Below are positions 53,597 through 63,831 of a stretch of DNA of 64,000 bases, piece by piece. The stretch is taken from contig DASTZZ010000072.1 of assembly GCA_035764005.1 (NCBI GenBank), positions 1-64,000 of the forward strand. The letters are read 5' to 3'. The stretch comes from Terriglobales bacterium. Its GTDB lineage: Bacteria > Acidobacteriota > Terriglobia > Terriglobales > Acidobacteriaceae. Both the position numbers and the translations under genes were made by a program. The notes under the pieces were generated by a model. That model made no database searches and was not told the origin of the DNA. It saw only the letters and a program-made list of their open reading frames with translations. Positions within the stretch are counted from its first letter, which is position 1. Each line of letters opens with the position of its first letter.

Positions 53597-55045
53597 CTAC
53601 TGTGCGCTTCCTGCCAGGGCCGCTCCATTCTCTTTTGTAACTCCTTCCGGAAATGGGAAGTGCGCCGCAGCATTGCCGTAGCAGATTGCCTCTACCATCT
53701 TTCCGACAAGTGCTTCGTCATTGGGCAGTAAGCCCCGTTCCATCTCGCCGCCCAACAAATTGCAGAGCACGCGGCGGAAGTACTCGTGACGCGGATAAGA
53801 CATGAAAGAGCGTGAGTCTGTCACCATGCCGACGAAGCGCGAGAGCAATCCCGTATTCGAAAGAGCATTCAACTGCCACTCGATTCCTTCCTTCTGATCT
53901 AGAAACCACCAGCCTGTGCCGAATTGGATCTTTCCCGGGGTCCCGCCCTGGAAGTTGCCGGCCATGGTGGCAAAGGCATAGTTGTCGGTGGGATTCACGT
54001 TGTACAGAATCATCTTGGGCATCGCATTTTCCTCGCTCAGCCGCCCCATGAAGCGCGCGAGCGCCGAAGCCTGCGGCCAGTCGCCCATTGAGTCGAACCC
54101 GGTGTCGCGTCCCAGAGTTCGGAATGCTTGCGGATTGGCATTGCGCAGCGCTCCGAGATGGAGTTGCTTGATCCATCTCTTTTCGGCATCGAGGTGCGCT
54201 GTGTAGAGCAGCATGAAGCTGGCGAACTGCAACGCCTGTTCCGGATCGGGAACTTTGCCCGAGCGAACAGCATCGAAAATTGTCGCTGCCTGCTGCTCAG
54301 TGCATGCTTCTGCCGGGCAGGTGTCGAGTCCGTGATCGGAGGCGCGGCAGCCCATCTGGTGGAAAGTATCGTGGCGCACGCGAAGTGCACTGAGCAGATC
54401 GCCCAGGCGTGTGATCTGGGTATCAGCCGCGCGCTCCAGTGTTGCGAGCCACCCGTTAAACTCCGCGGGATCTTCGATGCGAAAGGCAGCGTCCGGACGG
54501 AACGTTGGAAATACCCGCGTTGCTAGTCCTTGCTCGGCTATCGCTTGGTGGTATTCGAGCGAATCTGTGGGATCGTCGGTGCTGCAAACGACTTCAACCT
54601 TGAATTTGCGCAGAATGCCTTGCGCGCTGAGATCGTCGCCCGCAAGCTGCTCGTTAGCTTCGCGCCAGATGCGCGGGGCAGTTTCTTCATTCAAGAGCTC
54701 TTCAATTCCGAAGTAGCGGACGAGTTCCAAATGAGTCCAGTGATAGAGCGGATTCCGCAGCGTGTAAGGAACCGTCTTCGCCCAGGCGAGGAACTTCTCA
54801 CAGGGCTTCGCGTCGCCTGTGCAGTAGCGCTCATCTACGCCGTTGGCGCGCATCGCGCGCCATTTGTAGTGATCGCCTTTGAGCCAGATTTCGAATAGAT
54901 CGCTGAAGCGCCGGTTCTCGGCAATGTCTTTGGCCGAGATGTGGCAGTGATAATCGATGATCGGCTGTGATTCGGCATAGCGTTGGTATAAACGACGCGC
55001 GGTGCCATTTTCGAGAAGAAAGTCGTCGTGGATGAATGGGCCCAT
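53597..55045 (-). CDS. uxaC: Uronate isomerase
   Basis: A 482-residue UxaC (glucuronate/galacturonate isomerase, amidohydrolase-like TIM barrel). The N-terminus shows IDYHCHISAKDIAENRRF with the metal-binding HxH, then FEIWLKGDHYKWRAMRANGV. Later are VCSTDDPTDSLEYH and RVFPTFRPD, all family blocks. It converts galacturonate to tagaturonate, the first cytoplasmic step after pectin breakdown. It sits between the two pectin hydrolase genes, 25 bp after the GH28 gene. UxaB and UxaA are not in the window. Confidence 0.95.
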   Translation of the reverse strand: MGPFIHDDFLLENGTARRLYQRYAESQPIIDYHCHISAKDIAENRRFSDLFEIWLKGDHYKWRAMRANGVDERYCTGDAKPCEKFLAWAKTVPYTLRNPLYHWTHLELVRYFGIEELLNEETAPRIWREANEQLAGDDLSAQGILRKFKVEVVCSTDDPTDSLEYHQAIAEQGLATRVFPTFRPDAAFRIEDPAEFNGWLATLERAADTQITRLGDLLSALRVRHDTFHQMGCRASDHGLDTCPAEACTEQQAATIFDAVRSGKVPDPEQALQFASFMLLYTAHLDAEKRWIKQLHLGALRNANPQAFRTLGRDTGFDSMGDWPQASALARFMGRLSEENAMPKMILYNVNPTDNYAFATMAGNFQGGTPGKIQFGTGWWFLDQKEGIEWQLNALSNTGLLSRFVGMVTDSRSFMSYPRHEYFRRVLCNLLGGEMERGLLPNDEALVGKMVEAICYGNAAAHFPFPEGVTKENGAALAGSAQ

Positions 55046-55069
55046 TATGTCCTGTTCCCGAACTGGTCC

Positions 55070-56491
55070 TTAGCTCGTGAGTCGCTGCACTTCTTGTCCA
55101 TTGATGCGAACGTTGCGAAGTGAAATATTGTCCACGTTTTCCACTACGTTTCCGTCCGCGACGCCGTCGAACTCGCAATTCGCAAGAGAGATATCTTTGA
55201 TCGGATCGTTCTTGAATCCGCGTAGATAGACTCCGTACTTCGATTTCTCGCTCTTCAAATTCTCCACTGCGACATCACGCACGACCGGCGTGTAGCCGCC
55301 CTTTTCGCCTTCTTCGTAGTAGTAGTCGATTCCGATCGGCGCCTGCGCTACCTGACCCACCGTCATATCACGCATGTAGATCTTCTCGATCAGACCGCCC
55401 CGCGCGGCGTTGTTCTTGATGCGCAGCGCCATGTAGAGAATTGGGCTATCCATCTGGCAATTCCGCGCATAGATGTTGTGCACGCCTCCGGAGATCTCGC
55501 TGCCAATGGTCACGCCGCCGTGACCGTTCTTCATGTGGCAGCCCTGGATGACGATGTTCTGAGAAGGAACGTTCACGCGGCGGCCATCGTCGTTGCGTCC
55601 GGATTTGATCGCAATGCAGTCGTCGCCGGTATTGAAAAAGCAGTTCTCGATCAATACGTCGGAGCACGACTCGGGATCGCATCCGTCGGTGTTTGGGCCA
55701 GAAGCGTCGATGTTGAGATTGCGAACTGTGACGTTGGTGCACAAACACGGCGTCACCTGCCACATCGGCGAGTTCACTAGATGCACGCCTTCGATCAGAA
55801 TGTTCTTGGAGCGATACGGCTGAATGAATTGCGGACGGAGATAATGTCCGGGACCAAAGACGCGCTGCTTCGGCGGAACTCCCTGCGTAGCCATTTGCAC
55901 AAGCTTCTCGCGATCCGAGGGCTGATCTTTTCCCGAACCGGGAGCTCGAGTTGAGCGCCATTTCCACCAATGCTCATGATCGGCGTTGCCGTCGATCGTT
56001 CCCTTGCCCGTAATCGCCAGGTTCTCCTGCTCGAAGGCATAGATGAAAGGCGAGTAGTTCATGCACTCTGTGCCTTCCCATCGCGTGAAGACCAGCGGAT
56101 ACTTCAAAGGATCGCGAGTGAAGCGCAGCGTGGCGCCCTCACTGACGTAAAGATTCACGTTGCTCTTGAGTTCGATCGCTCCGGTGATGAACTCACCGCG
56201 CGGAATCACCACTCGGCCTCCGCCGGCTTTAGAGCATGCGGCAATGGCGGCCCGAACTGCTTCGGTATTGTCGGTCTGATTGTCCGCTTTGGCGCCGTAC
56301 CTAGTGATCTCAAGTTCCCGCGATGGGAACTTGGGAGCCTTGATGCGCGCGAGAATTCGCGGGACCTCGTCCCAAACGGCAGCTGAACTCGCTGAATCTG
56401 AGCCAGATCCAGCGTGCGCCCAGATGCGTCCGCTCGCGGCGAGTGCGCCTGCGCTGATTCCCATTTTGAGAAATGTGCGGCGAGTCGTCAT
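55070..56491 (-). CDS. GH28 polygalacturonase with Tat signal
   Basis: A 473-residue pectin hydrolase. The N-terminus MTTRRTFLKMGISAGALAASG is a twin-arginine export signal. GH28 motifs are NTDGCDP, NTGDDCIAIKSG, GHGGVTIGSE and LRIKN, all with the expected aspartates, histidine and lysine. The EAVRAAIAACSKAGGGRVVIPRG segment is the typical start of the helix fold. Family members include exo-polygalacturonases and rhamnogalacturonan hydrolases; which one this is cannot be decided. It is 24 bp upstream of uxaC. Confidence 0.93.
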   Translation of the reverse strand: MTTRRTFLKMGISAGALAASGRIWAHAGSGSDSASSAAVWDEVPRILARIKAPKFPSRELEITRYGAKADNQTDNTEAVRAAIAACSKAGGGRVVIPRGEFITGAIELKSNVNLYVSEGATLRFTRDPLKYPLVFTRWEGTECMNYSPFIYAFEQENLAITGKGTIDGNADHEHWWKWRSTRAPGSGKDQPSDREKLVQMATQGVPPKQRVFGPGHYLRPQFIQPYRSKNILIEGVHLVNSPMWQVTPCLCTNVTVRNLNIDASGPNTDGCDPESCSDVLIENCFFNTGDDCIAIKSGRNDDGRRVNVPSQNIVIQGCHMKNGHGGVTIGSEISGGVHNIYARNCQMDSPILYMALRIKNNAARGGLIEKIYMRDMTVGQVAQAPIGIDYYYEEGEKGGYTPVVRDVAVENLKSEKSKYGVYLRGFKNDPIKDISLANCEFDGVADGNVVENVDNISLRNVRINGQEVQRLTS

Positions 56492-56560
56492 TCTCCTGTT
56501 GGTCCCTTCGTTGCAGCAGAGTTTGCCGGAAGCTGTCTCGACCGGGTGTTCGAATGTCGC

Positions 56561-56590
56561 AACACCCGGGCGAGGGCGCCCGGCTCCACG
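56561..56590 (+). repeat. Dispersed repeat CCCGGGCGNGGGCGCCCGGC, copy 3
   Basis: Third copy of the 30-bp element found at 53451 and 53556, here in the gap between the TonB-dependent receptor and the GH28 gene. Confidence 0.8.
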
Positions 56591-56599
56591 TTTGCTTCG

Positions 56600-59500
56600 C
56601 TAAAACACGAATCTCAGGCCCATCTGGAGCTGCCGGGGGAGGTTGGCCTGCGAGGTAATCATCCCAAAATTTGAGCTCTTGACTGACGTGCTCGGTGCAT
56701 CGAAGGTCGGATGGTTGAGAACATTGAACGCTTCCATGCGGAACTGGAAGTATCGCTGCTCGCCAACTGCGAATTTCTTGATGACCGACGCATCGAAGTT
56801 ATTGAGTCCATCCTGGCGCAGATAGCTAAATGTACTTGGCACCGTGCGAAGGTGGAATTGGAACTGTTGCGATGATGTTGTAACGAAGTGTGAGGTATCG
56901 AACGCCGGCACACCGTCCGCGACCTGCCGAGGATCCACGCCGGAAATCGGGAATGCCGTCGTAGCCTGAGGCACGCCATTGGCGCCGTTCGGACACGCAC
57001 CCTTGACCGTGGCAACTGCGCAGATCGGATAGTCGCCAGGATTATTCGTGCTGCCATTCATCCACAGGATCGGCGCGCCCGTCTGGTAAGTGTAGATTGC
57101 GTTGGTGCTCCATCCACCAAGAAGGCTGTTAAGCCATCCCGAGTCCAGATTGAGGAGTTTACCGCGGCCAATGGGAAGCTCGTAGTTTGCCGCGACTACA
57201 AAATGATGCGTGTGATCGAACGGTGAAACCCGACGCTCGGGAGCCGGATCGGTATTGTTGAGCCAACTGTCGGCTTCAATCAGCTTCGAGTACGAATACA
57301 CGCCAACCATCGACAGACCCTGCGAGAGTCGCTTCTCAAGTCGAACGTTGAAGCTGTTGAAGTTGGAACTTCCTACATTGAGGTTGTTTTCCGTAATCCC
57401 TGAGCTGAACGTCGTCGAATCGCCGGCCACCGGAAATTCCGGAAATGGCGCCAGCAATTGGTTCAGCTTAACCGTGGATCCATTCAAGCTGGTGCCAGGG
57501 ATCAATCCTTTGAATGGATTGGTCACGTTCGAAGTCAGAGTCTTGATCAGAGTGGCGTCTCTGTACGGCAACGTGCTCAGGTACTGGCGCGGGATTCCGT
57601 TCAGCTCGGTGAACGTGACCGGAAGATGAACCGCGTGATTGCCGATGTAGTCCACCTCCATGAGCAAGTTGTGCGCGAGTTCCTGCTGGAATCCGAAATT
57701 CCACCGCTCAGAATATGGATTTTTCATGACTGGGCTGAAGAAATTAATGTTCTGCCCATTGAACGTGGCGAGACCAGCGGAGGATCCGGCCGGCTGCAGG
57801 AATCCTGAGGGAAACGGGTCACTCAGCGTGACCGTGGGTGAAGAGAGATCGCTCGGTACCAGCAGCGGAGTACTCTGACTGAAACCCTCCTGGGTCAAAA
57901 TGGGACTGCTCGACCATTTGCCATTGGGCCCAAGGCTGGAAAGCGCAATGGGCTGAACAAACATCCCAAAGCCGCCGCGAATTACGACCTTGCCGTTGAG
58001 ATTGTCCGGCGTCCACGCAAAACCGATACGCGGGCTCACCATGTGCGAGACGTTGTCCCAGAGTGCGCCATTGCTGGGGGAAGCGAACGTAAGTCCGCCC
58101 GGTACAGCGAAGCTGCCCGCCGGAATCTGCGGGATGGGCTTCTTGTTGTATGCAGCAATTGCAGCGGCGGCAATTGGATTTGCATCGACAGTGTTGAATC
58201 CATTCACCGTTCGACCTAACTTCTCCGAGTACGGATTGTCGCGATCGTAGCGAACTCCGAGATTCAGAGTCAGATTGGGTCGTATGCGCCAATCGTCCTG
58301 AACAAAGATTCCGTAGTAGTACTCGTTATAAGTTCCACGAGTATTGAGGTCGTAGCTTCCCCCAGTGGGTAATCCCAGCATGAAAGCCGCGAAATCCTGT
58401 CCGAAATTCGAAGCCGCTGCGTCCGTGGTTGGACCGTTCGTCCAACCCGTACCAAAGCTGAAAGATCCCGTCGACGCACCGTAGCTCTGCGCGTTCAGCG
58501 TGTAACGACGCCCATCGGCGCCGAACTTCAGCGTATGGCTGTGGAGCTGTTTCTCGACGTTTCCGTAAAGCTGATAGGAGTTAGAAGGAATCAGGTTCGC
58601 CCCGGTCGAGCTGAAGCAATCGAAGCTGGTTGCCTGTGTGGTGTCGTTGCCGCAACTGCTGCCAAAGCTGATCACCGGAAGCTGGAGGTAGGGACTGTTG
58701 CCGGAGATGTATCCCGGGAAGCCCAGCGATGTGGGGCTGAATCCGGCGCTCGGAGAGGGATGCGCTTCGCGCAAGCGTGTGTAGTTCGAGCGCACGTCCA
58801 TCACCGTAGTTGGATTGAAAGTAAAGACCTCATCAACCGTACCTCCCCAATTCTGCCGAACTAGCTGGGAGCCGGTGGTGTTGTTCCCAAAATAGTTATT
58901 CTTCGATTGCAGTTCGTTGTTGTGGCGAATGTTGAAAGACAAGCGGCTGCGATCGCTCATCGCCCAATCAATGCGACCGAGTTCATTGCCGTAGCTGTCA
59001 TCTGTAGTTACTGAATTTCCGTAGTTGCTGTATCCGTCGGATTCTCCAGGCAGGTTTGGCTGGGGATAGAACTTCAGGTACGCCAGCGCGACAGGATTGA
59101 GCAGCTGTTGCGGAATTTTGTTGCACGGTGTTCCAGCCGCCTGCGTTCCGAAGCTGGGACCAGGAGTGAGATTCGGCGTAATTGGATTCCCGCCGGCGTC
59201 GCAGAAGAACGGTTGACGAGTGACTGTCGTTCCGCTCACCACGCCGCTGTACGGGTTGTAAATCTGATACGAGCTGTCCAGCGCCAGAAGAGAGGAGAAG
59301 TCTCCGGTGCGTTCGGCGGCTGTGGGAACGGTCAGCAATTTTGCATTCGGCTGACTATCGTTCAGCTTCTCAAATGCTGCAAACCAAAAGAGTTTATTTT
59401 TCCCGTTATAGATCTTAGGAACATCAACCGGGCCGCCGGCTGTGAATCCATACTGATTGAATTTAGTCGCCGCCGTAGGAATTCCCTGTCGATTGTTGAA

Positions 59501-60310
59501 GAAGTCGTTCGCCGTCCAATCTGACGGCTGGGTGAACCAGTACGCAGATCCGTGCAGATTGTTGGTACCGGTCTTCATGATTTGGTTGATCGTGCCACTG
59601 CCGGTGTGTCCGTAACCTGCGTCGGCATCAAAGGCTTTTACTTTTACTTCCTGCACTGCGTCCTGTGGCGGGGCATAGGCAACGCGGTTATCCCAACTTG
59701 CGTTGGGGGCGCCATCCATCAGAATCTCAGCCGTCTGCGAAGGCGTGCCTCCAATGCTCCACGCTGACGCGGCGCCATTGTCAAAGGGGTGCACGAGCGC
59801 AGGCTGACCGGTAGCAATCACTCCGATGGCAAGTTGCGTGATCATCATCGGATTGCGTCCGTTCAGTGGAAAGTCTTCGACCTCTTTGGTCGTGATGCTC
59901 TGCCCTATGGAGCTGTTCGCCGTCTCAAGAATCGGAGCCTCTGCCGTCACGGTCACAGTTTGTGTCGCCTGACCAACTTCAAGATGAACGTCGATCACCG
60001 GATGCTCGCTCGAGGCCAGCGTGACTCCCTTGCGAAGGAATGATCGAAAGCCGCTCGCTTCTGCTTCGATTTGGTATTGGCCGGGCGGAAGAAATGGAAT
60101 GTTGTAGTGGCCGGTAGCGTCGGTTTTCGTGGGCGTTTGTACCCCGGTGCGAACCTCCGTGACCGTGACATTCGCTCCGGGAATGGCAGCGCCGCCAGGA
60201 TCGGTAACCGTACCGCTGATAGTGCTGCGTGTTTCCTGAGCCGAAGCGATAAGCGCGCAGAACAACAAAAAAATCGCGCAGAGCGCGTAAATGGAATTTC
60301 TGACCTTCAT
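56600..60310 (-). CDS. TonB-dependent receptor with carboxypeptidase-regulatory-like domain, pectin locus
   Basis: A 1,236-residue outer-membrane receptor. The ATG at 60310 follows GAGGT and gives a signal peptide (SIYALCAIFLLFCALIASAQ). A carboxypeptidase-regulatory-like domain follows (STISGTVTDPGGAAIPGANVTV), then a plug (SSIGQSITTKEVEDFPLNGRNP, KVKAFDADAGYGHTGSGTINQIMKTGTN) and a barrel ending in QMGLRFVF. Immediately downstream on the same strand are the pectin hydrolases and uxaC, so import of oligogalacturonides is a reasonable inference. There is no SusD-type lipoprotein. Confidence 0.92.
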   Translation of the reverse strand: MKVRNSIYALCAIFLLFCALIASAQETRSTISGTVTDPGGAAIPGANVTVTEVRTGVQTPTKTDATGHYNIPFLPPGQYQIEAEASGFRSFLRKGVTLASSEHPVIDVHLEVGQATQTVTVTAEAPILETANSSIGQSITTKEVEDFPLNGRNPMMITQLAIGVIATGQPALVHPFDNGAASAWSIGGTPSQTAEILMDGAPNASWDNRVAYAPPQDAVQEVKVKAFDADAGYGHTGSGTINQIMKTGTNNLHGSAYWFTQPSDWTANDFFNNRQGIPTAATKFNQYGFTAGGPVDVPKIYNGKNKLFWFAAFEKLNDSQPNAKLLTVPTAAERTGDFSSLLALDSSYQIYNPYSGVVSGTTVTRQPFFCDAGGNPITPNLTPGPSFGTQAAGTPCNKIPQQLLNPVALAYLKFYPQPNLPGESDGYSNYGNSVTTDDSYGNELGRIDWAMSDRSRLSFNIRHNNELQSKNNYFGNNTTGSQLVRQNWGGTVDEVFTFNPTTVMDVRSNYTRLREAHPSPSAGFSPTSLGFPGYISGNSPYLQLPVISFGSSCGNDTTQATSFDCFSSTGANLIPSNSYQLYGNVEKQLHSHTLKFGADGRRYTLNAQSYGASTGSFSFGTGWTNGPTTDAAASNFGQDFAAFMLGLPTGGSYDLNTRGTYNEYYYGIFVQDDWRIRPNLTLNLGVRYDRDNPYSEKLGRTVNGFNTVDANPIAAAAIAAYNKKPIPQIPAGSFAVPGGLTFASPSNGALWDNVSHMVSPRIGFAWTPDNLNGKVVIRGGFGMFVQPIALSSLGPNGKWSSSPILTQEGFSQSTPLLVPSDLSSPTVTLSDPFPSGFLQPAGSSAGLATFNGQNINFFSPVMKNPYSERWNFGFQQELAHNLLMEVDYIGNHAVHLPVTFTELNGIPRQYLSTLPYRDATLIKTLTSNVTNPFKGLIPGTSLNGSTVKLNQLLAPFPEFPVAGDSTTFSSGITENNLNVGSSNFNSFNVRLEKRLSQGLSMVGVYSYSKLIEADSWLNNTDPAPERRVSPFDHTHHFVVAANYELPIGRGKLLNLDSGWLNSLLGGWSTNAIYTYQTGAPILWMNGSTNNPGDYPICAVATVKGACPNGANGVPQATTAFPISGVDPRQVADGVPAFDTSHFVTTSSQQFQFHLRTVPSTFSYLRQDGLNNFDASVIKKFAVGEQRYFQFRMEAFNVLNHPTFDAPSTSVKSSNFGMITSQANLPRQLQMGLRFVF

Positions 60311-60763
60311 CTTGGAGTACCTCATGGTGGAGTGAGCAGGAGACAATGGCAGAGTTCACTTCTTAAATTGCAGTGTTGTCTACTAAAACAGCGACAGCCG
60401 AGAGTAGGTTCAGCCGCAGCTCACGTCAATCTAAAAGCTCTAAATGAATGGTTTTAAAAATCTAAAACATCGATCTTAGCGGGGACGCCGGACAACCTGC
60501 TCTCGTGCTATAATGCACAACAAGGCTATTTGCAGCTAACATCCTGATAAACAATCATTTAGCTCGCATTCGAGCGTCCCGGAAATGTGGCGGAGGCGGC
60601 CGGGGAAGCGAACGGAATAGAGCATCGGAAGAGCTTCCAAAAAAGTAAGCACAGCAGTGAAAAGCACAAGATAGGAGTTCGAAGCGCGCTCAGATAGCAC
60701 GCTTGATGCGGCAAAAACTGGCAGCTAGTGGCTAGCAGCTTTGGTTTGCCCCACAGCTAACGA
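60311..60763. other. Divergent region between the pectin receptor and gyrA
   Basis: About 450 bp without a gene. It holds a consensus -10 for gyrA and a leader of roughly 240 nt with a local GCTAG / CTAGC hairpin near 60723-60735. I see no attenuator-type terminator or known riboswitch in it. Promoter elements for the receptor are not clear. Confidence 0.45.
60509..60514 (+). promoter_or_regulatory. Consensus -10 element upstream of gyrA
   Basis: A perfect TATAAT lies about 250 bp before gyrA. No good -35 is visible at 16-18 bp upstream. Confidence 0.45.
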
Positions 60764-63376
60764 ATGGCAGACGAACAGAATCCCCAACTCCCCTTAACGC
60801 CTCCCGGCGGCGAACCGCCTCAGGGACCCGGCGCAGCGAATGTAGTTCCCATCAACGTGGAAGAGGAGATGCGCCGATCGTATCTCGACTATTCCATGTC
60901 GGTAATCATTGGGCGCGCATTGCCAGATGTCCGCGACGGACTTAAGCCCGTGCATCGTCGTGTGCTCTACACCATGAACGAGATGGGCCTGCAGTACAAC
61001 AAGAAGTACACCAAGTGCGCCAAGGTGGTCGGACAGGCGATGGGTGTCTATCATCCGCACGGCGACTCAGCGATCTATGACACGCTTGTGCGACTCGCGC
61101 AGGATTTCTCGCTTCGCTACCCGCTGGTCGATGGACAAGGAAACTTTGGATCGGTCGATGGCGATCCGCCGGCGGCCATGCGGTATACGGAGTGCCGCTT
61201 AGAAAAGATCGCCGGCGAGATGCTCGCCGACATTGACAAAGAAACGGTCGATTTCGTTCCGAACTACGACGAATCAACTTCGGAGCCGACAGTTCTTCCG
61301 ACACGAATTCCCAACTTGCTCATCAACGGCTCAAATGGAATTGCAGTGGGCATGGCGACGAATATTCCCCCACACAATCTCACCGAAGTCGTCGATGCGA
61401 CGATCACGTTAGTCCAGAATCCGCAGACCACGCTCAAAGAAATTCTGAAGATCGTTAAAGGCCCCGACTTCCCTACCGGCGGCTTCATTTACGGTCGCGG
61501 AGGAATCGAGCAGGCTTACACGACCGGTCGCGGACGCTTCACGGTTCGCGCCAAAGCTGCAATCGAAAATCTCACGCAAGGACGCCAGGCGATTGTCGTC
61601 ACCGAGATTCCGTATCAAGTCAACAAGTCGAACCTCATCAAGCGCATTGCTGAACTGGTAAACGACAAAGTTATCGACGATATCTCCGACGTGCGCGATG
61701 AATCCGATCGCGATGGTATGCGCATCGTAATCGAGCTCAAGCGTGGAGCTGAGCCGCAGATCATCCTCAATCAGCTCTATAAGCACACCTCCATGCAGGA
61801 AGGTTTCAGCATGATCTTCCTGGCGGTCGTGAACAATCAGCCGCGCGAGATGGGGCTGGTGCAGGCGATTCAGCACTTCATCGATCATCGTGTCGATGTC
61901 GTGCGCAGACGCACGGCTTACTTGCTCGCACGGGCTCGAGAGCGCGAGCACATCCTCGAAGGCTACAAGATCGCGCTCGACAATCTCGATCAGGTGATTA
62001 AGCTGATCCGCGGATCGGCGTCGCGCGCCGAAGCTCGCGAGGCATTACTTGCAGTGAACTTCAAAATCACCGACAAGCAAATTCACTCGAACGGCAAGCT
62101 GAGCGGACGACAGGCCGATGCCATCCTCGACTTGCAGCTGTACCGTTTGACTCGCCTCTCGACCGAAGAGATCTTCAACGAGCTGAAAGAGATCAGGGAG
62201 CGCATCGAGGAGTACGAATCGATCCTCGCATCGGAAAAGAAGCTGCGCAACGTAATTATCAAGGAACTTGAAGAAGTTAAGAAGGAGTACGGGGACGAGC
62301 GCCGCACGACGATCACCGACGAAGGCGTTGAGATCACGCTCGAAGACCTCGTGGCTGACGAGCAGGTTGCGGTCACGGTTTCCCATTCCGATTATCTGAA
62401 GCGCACGGCGATCTCTACTTATCGCCAGCAGCGCCGCGGAGGCATGGGACGCAAGGGCATGAGCACTCGCGACGAAGACTTCGTCGAGCAGCTCATCATT
62501 GCTTCCACTCACGCCTATCTGCTCATCTTCACCAACACCGGCCGCGTGTATTGGTTGAAGGTATACGAGATTCCCGACGTGGGACCGGCAGGCAAGGGGA
62601 AAGCGATTGCTAATTTAATTTCCCTGCAACCCGGCGAGACGGTGCGTGCGATTCTCAACGTGCGCGATCTCGAGCAGGAAGATAAGTACGTCTTCTTCGC
62701 GACGCGCAACGGAACAGTGAAGAAGACGCCGCTCAAGGACTTCTCGAACGTGATGTCGCGCGGCATCATCGCAATTGGCATCGAGAAGGACGACGAACTA
62801 GTAGCCGCCCGCCTGACCGACGGCAATAAAATCGTCTTCCTCGCCTCCCATGACGGCATGGCCATCCGCTTCCAGGAAGCCGATGTGCGTCCGATGGGAC
62901 GCCCCGCATACGGCGTGCGCGGCATGGATCTTCACGACAAGGACTACATCGTCGGCATGGCCGTTACTGACCAACCCGGCGCGAAGAAGCCCAACGGCAA
63001 GAAAAAAGAAGAGGCTGAAGGGGAGGAGCAGCCTGCGCCCTCCCTCATTCTCTCTGTCACGGAGAACGGGTACGGCAAGCGCACCGATGCGGAAGAGTAT
63101 CGCCTGATTTCCCGTGGCGGGAAAGGCGTGATCAACGTCAAGACCACCGAACGCAACGGGAAGGTATCGGCGATCATGCAGGTGGACGAAGACTCCGAAT
63201 GCATGATCATCAGCCAGTTCGGGAAGATCATCCGCATCGACACGAACCAGATCCGTGAAGCCGGCCGCGCGTCACAAGGCGTGCGACTGCTGCATCTGGA
63301 TGCCGGCGATCGAGTTGCTGCAGCGGTGGTAATCCCACCGGAAGAGAAGAACGAGAACGGAACGCTGCTTCAATAG
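60764..63376 (+). CDS. gyrA: DNA gyrase subunit A
   Basis: An 870-residue type II topoisomerase subunit. The catalytic tyrosine is Y141 (AAMRYTE). The quinolone-determining region [18 protein letters not shown] keeps Ser102 and Asp106, equivalent to Escherichia coli S83 and D87, so no classical resistance change is present. The C-terminal domain carries the GyrA box QRRGGMG, which marks it as gyrase rather than topoisomerase IV; the usual QRRGGKG lysine is methionine here. A Lys/Glu-rich insert ([16 protein letters not shown]) lies around residue 745. A strong terminator follows. Confidence 0.97.
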   Translation: MADEQNPQLPLTPPGGEPPQGPGAANVVPINVEEEMRRSYLDYSMSVIIGRALPDVRDGLKPVHRRVLYTMNEMGLQYNKKYTKCAKVVGQAMGVYHPHGDSAIYDTLVRLAQDFSLRYPLVDGQGNFGSVDGDPPAAMRYTECRLEKIAGEMLADIDKETVDFVPNYDESTSEPTVLPTRIPNLLINGSNGIAVGMATNIPPHNLTEVVDATITLVQNPQTTLKEILKIVKGPDFPTGGFIYGRGGIEQAYTTGRGRFTVRAKAAIENLTQGRQAIVVTEIPYQVNKSNLIKRIAELVNDKVIDDISDVRDESDRDGMRIVIELKRGAEPQIILNQLYKHTSMQEGFSMIFLAVVNNQPREMGLVQAIQHFIDHRVDVVRRRTAYLLARAREREHILEGYKIALDNLDQVIKLIRGSASRAEAREALLAVNFKITDKQIHSNGKLSGRQADAILDLQLYRLTRLSTEEIFNELKEIRERIEEYESILASEKKLRNVIIKELEEVKKEYGDERRTTITDEGVEITLEDLVADEQVAVTVSHSDYLKRTAISTYRQQRRGGMGRKGMSTRDEDFVEQLIIASTHAYLLIFTNTGRVYWLKVYEIPDVGPAGKGKAIANLISLQPGETVRAILNVRDLEQEDKYVFFATRNGTVKKTPLKDFSNVMSRGIIAIGIEKDDELVAARLTDGNKIVFLASHDGMAIRFQEADVRPMGRPAYGVRGMDLHDKDYIVGMAVTDQPGAKKPNGKKKEEAEGEEQPAPSLILSVTENGYGKRTDAEEYRLISRGGKGVINVKTTERNGKVSAIMQVDEDSECMIISQFGKIIRIDTNQIREAGRASQGVRLLHLDAGDRVAAAVVIPPEEKNENGTLLQ

Positions 63377-63415
63377 CTGCGAAACCTCGAAGCCGCGGAG
63401 CCTCGAAGCTAAAAC

Positions 63416-63446
63416 AGGTCTCGCTTGTGCGAGACCTTTTCTTTTA
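63416..63446 (+). terminator. Intrinsic terminator of gyrA
   Basis: A 9-bp stem (AGGTCTCGC / GCGAGACCT) with a TTGT loop is followed by TTTTCTTTTA, 40 bp after the gyrA stop. Confidence 0.9.
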
Positions 63447-63474
63447 TTCCCCGAGTTGTTCTTGATGAATGCGT

Positions 63475-63831
63475 TCACTTTTCGTTTTCGATTGCGACTA
63501 CATGAATCGAGTCTTTTGAGACGAGATTTCCTGTCACAATCACATGCGCTCCTGCAAAGTCGGCCGCTTTCTTCTGATCGTCGAGATTAAAGACATTTTG
63601 CTTCTTGTCTTCGAGCACGTAATGGGAGCCGTAGTGTTCGACGCAGATGCGCGAGCAATCTGCGGCAGTTTTGCCCATCCCCCGGCCCTGCAGCATCTCT
63701 TTGTGCGATCGAGTGAGCGAATGGACATTCAGGGCACATGAGCTATCGGCGATCTCGCCGACGAAGCGCTTCTCTTCTTGCGACAACAACTGCAGACTGA
63801 AAAAAACAACGATGACTGCGAACTTCTTCAT
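63475..63831 (-). CDS. Small exported protein, hypothetical
   Basis: A 118-residue protein with a short N-terminal export signal (KKFAVIVVFFSLQLLS). The mature part has three cysteines (DSSCALNVHS and DCSRICVEHYGSHYVL) and a C-terminal beta pattern (FAGAHVIVTGNLVSKDSIHVVAIE) that looks like a small OB-like fold. The ATG overlaps the stop codon of the upstream CuA gene as ATGA (63828-63831), so both are co-translated. Cys and His content suggests metal or haem association, but I cannot assign a function. Confidence 0.7.
   Translation of the reverse strand: MKKFAVIVVFFSLQLLSQEEKRFVGEIADSSCALNVHSLTRSHKEMLQGRGMGKTAADCSRICVEHYGSHYVLEDKKQNVFNLDDQKKAADFAGAHVIVTGNLVSKDSIHVVAIENEK

Noticed and set aside
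60764-63376. Calling the topoisomerase gene parC
   Set aside because: The QRRGGMG box in the C-terminal domain and the overall length fit GyrA.
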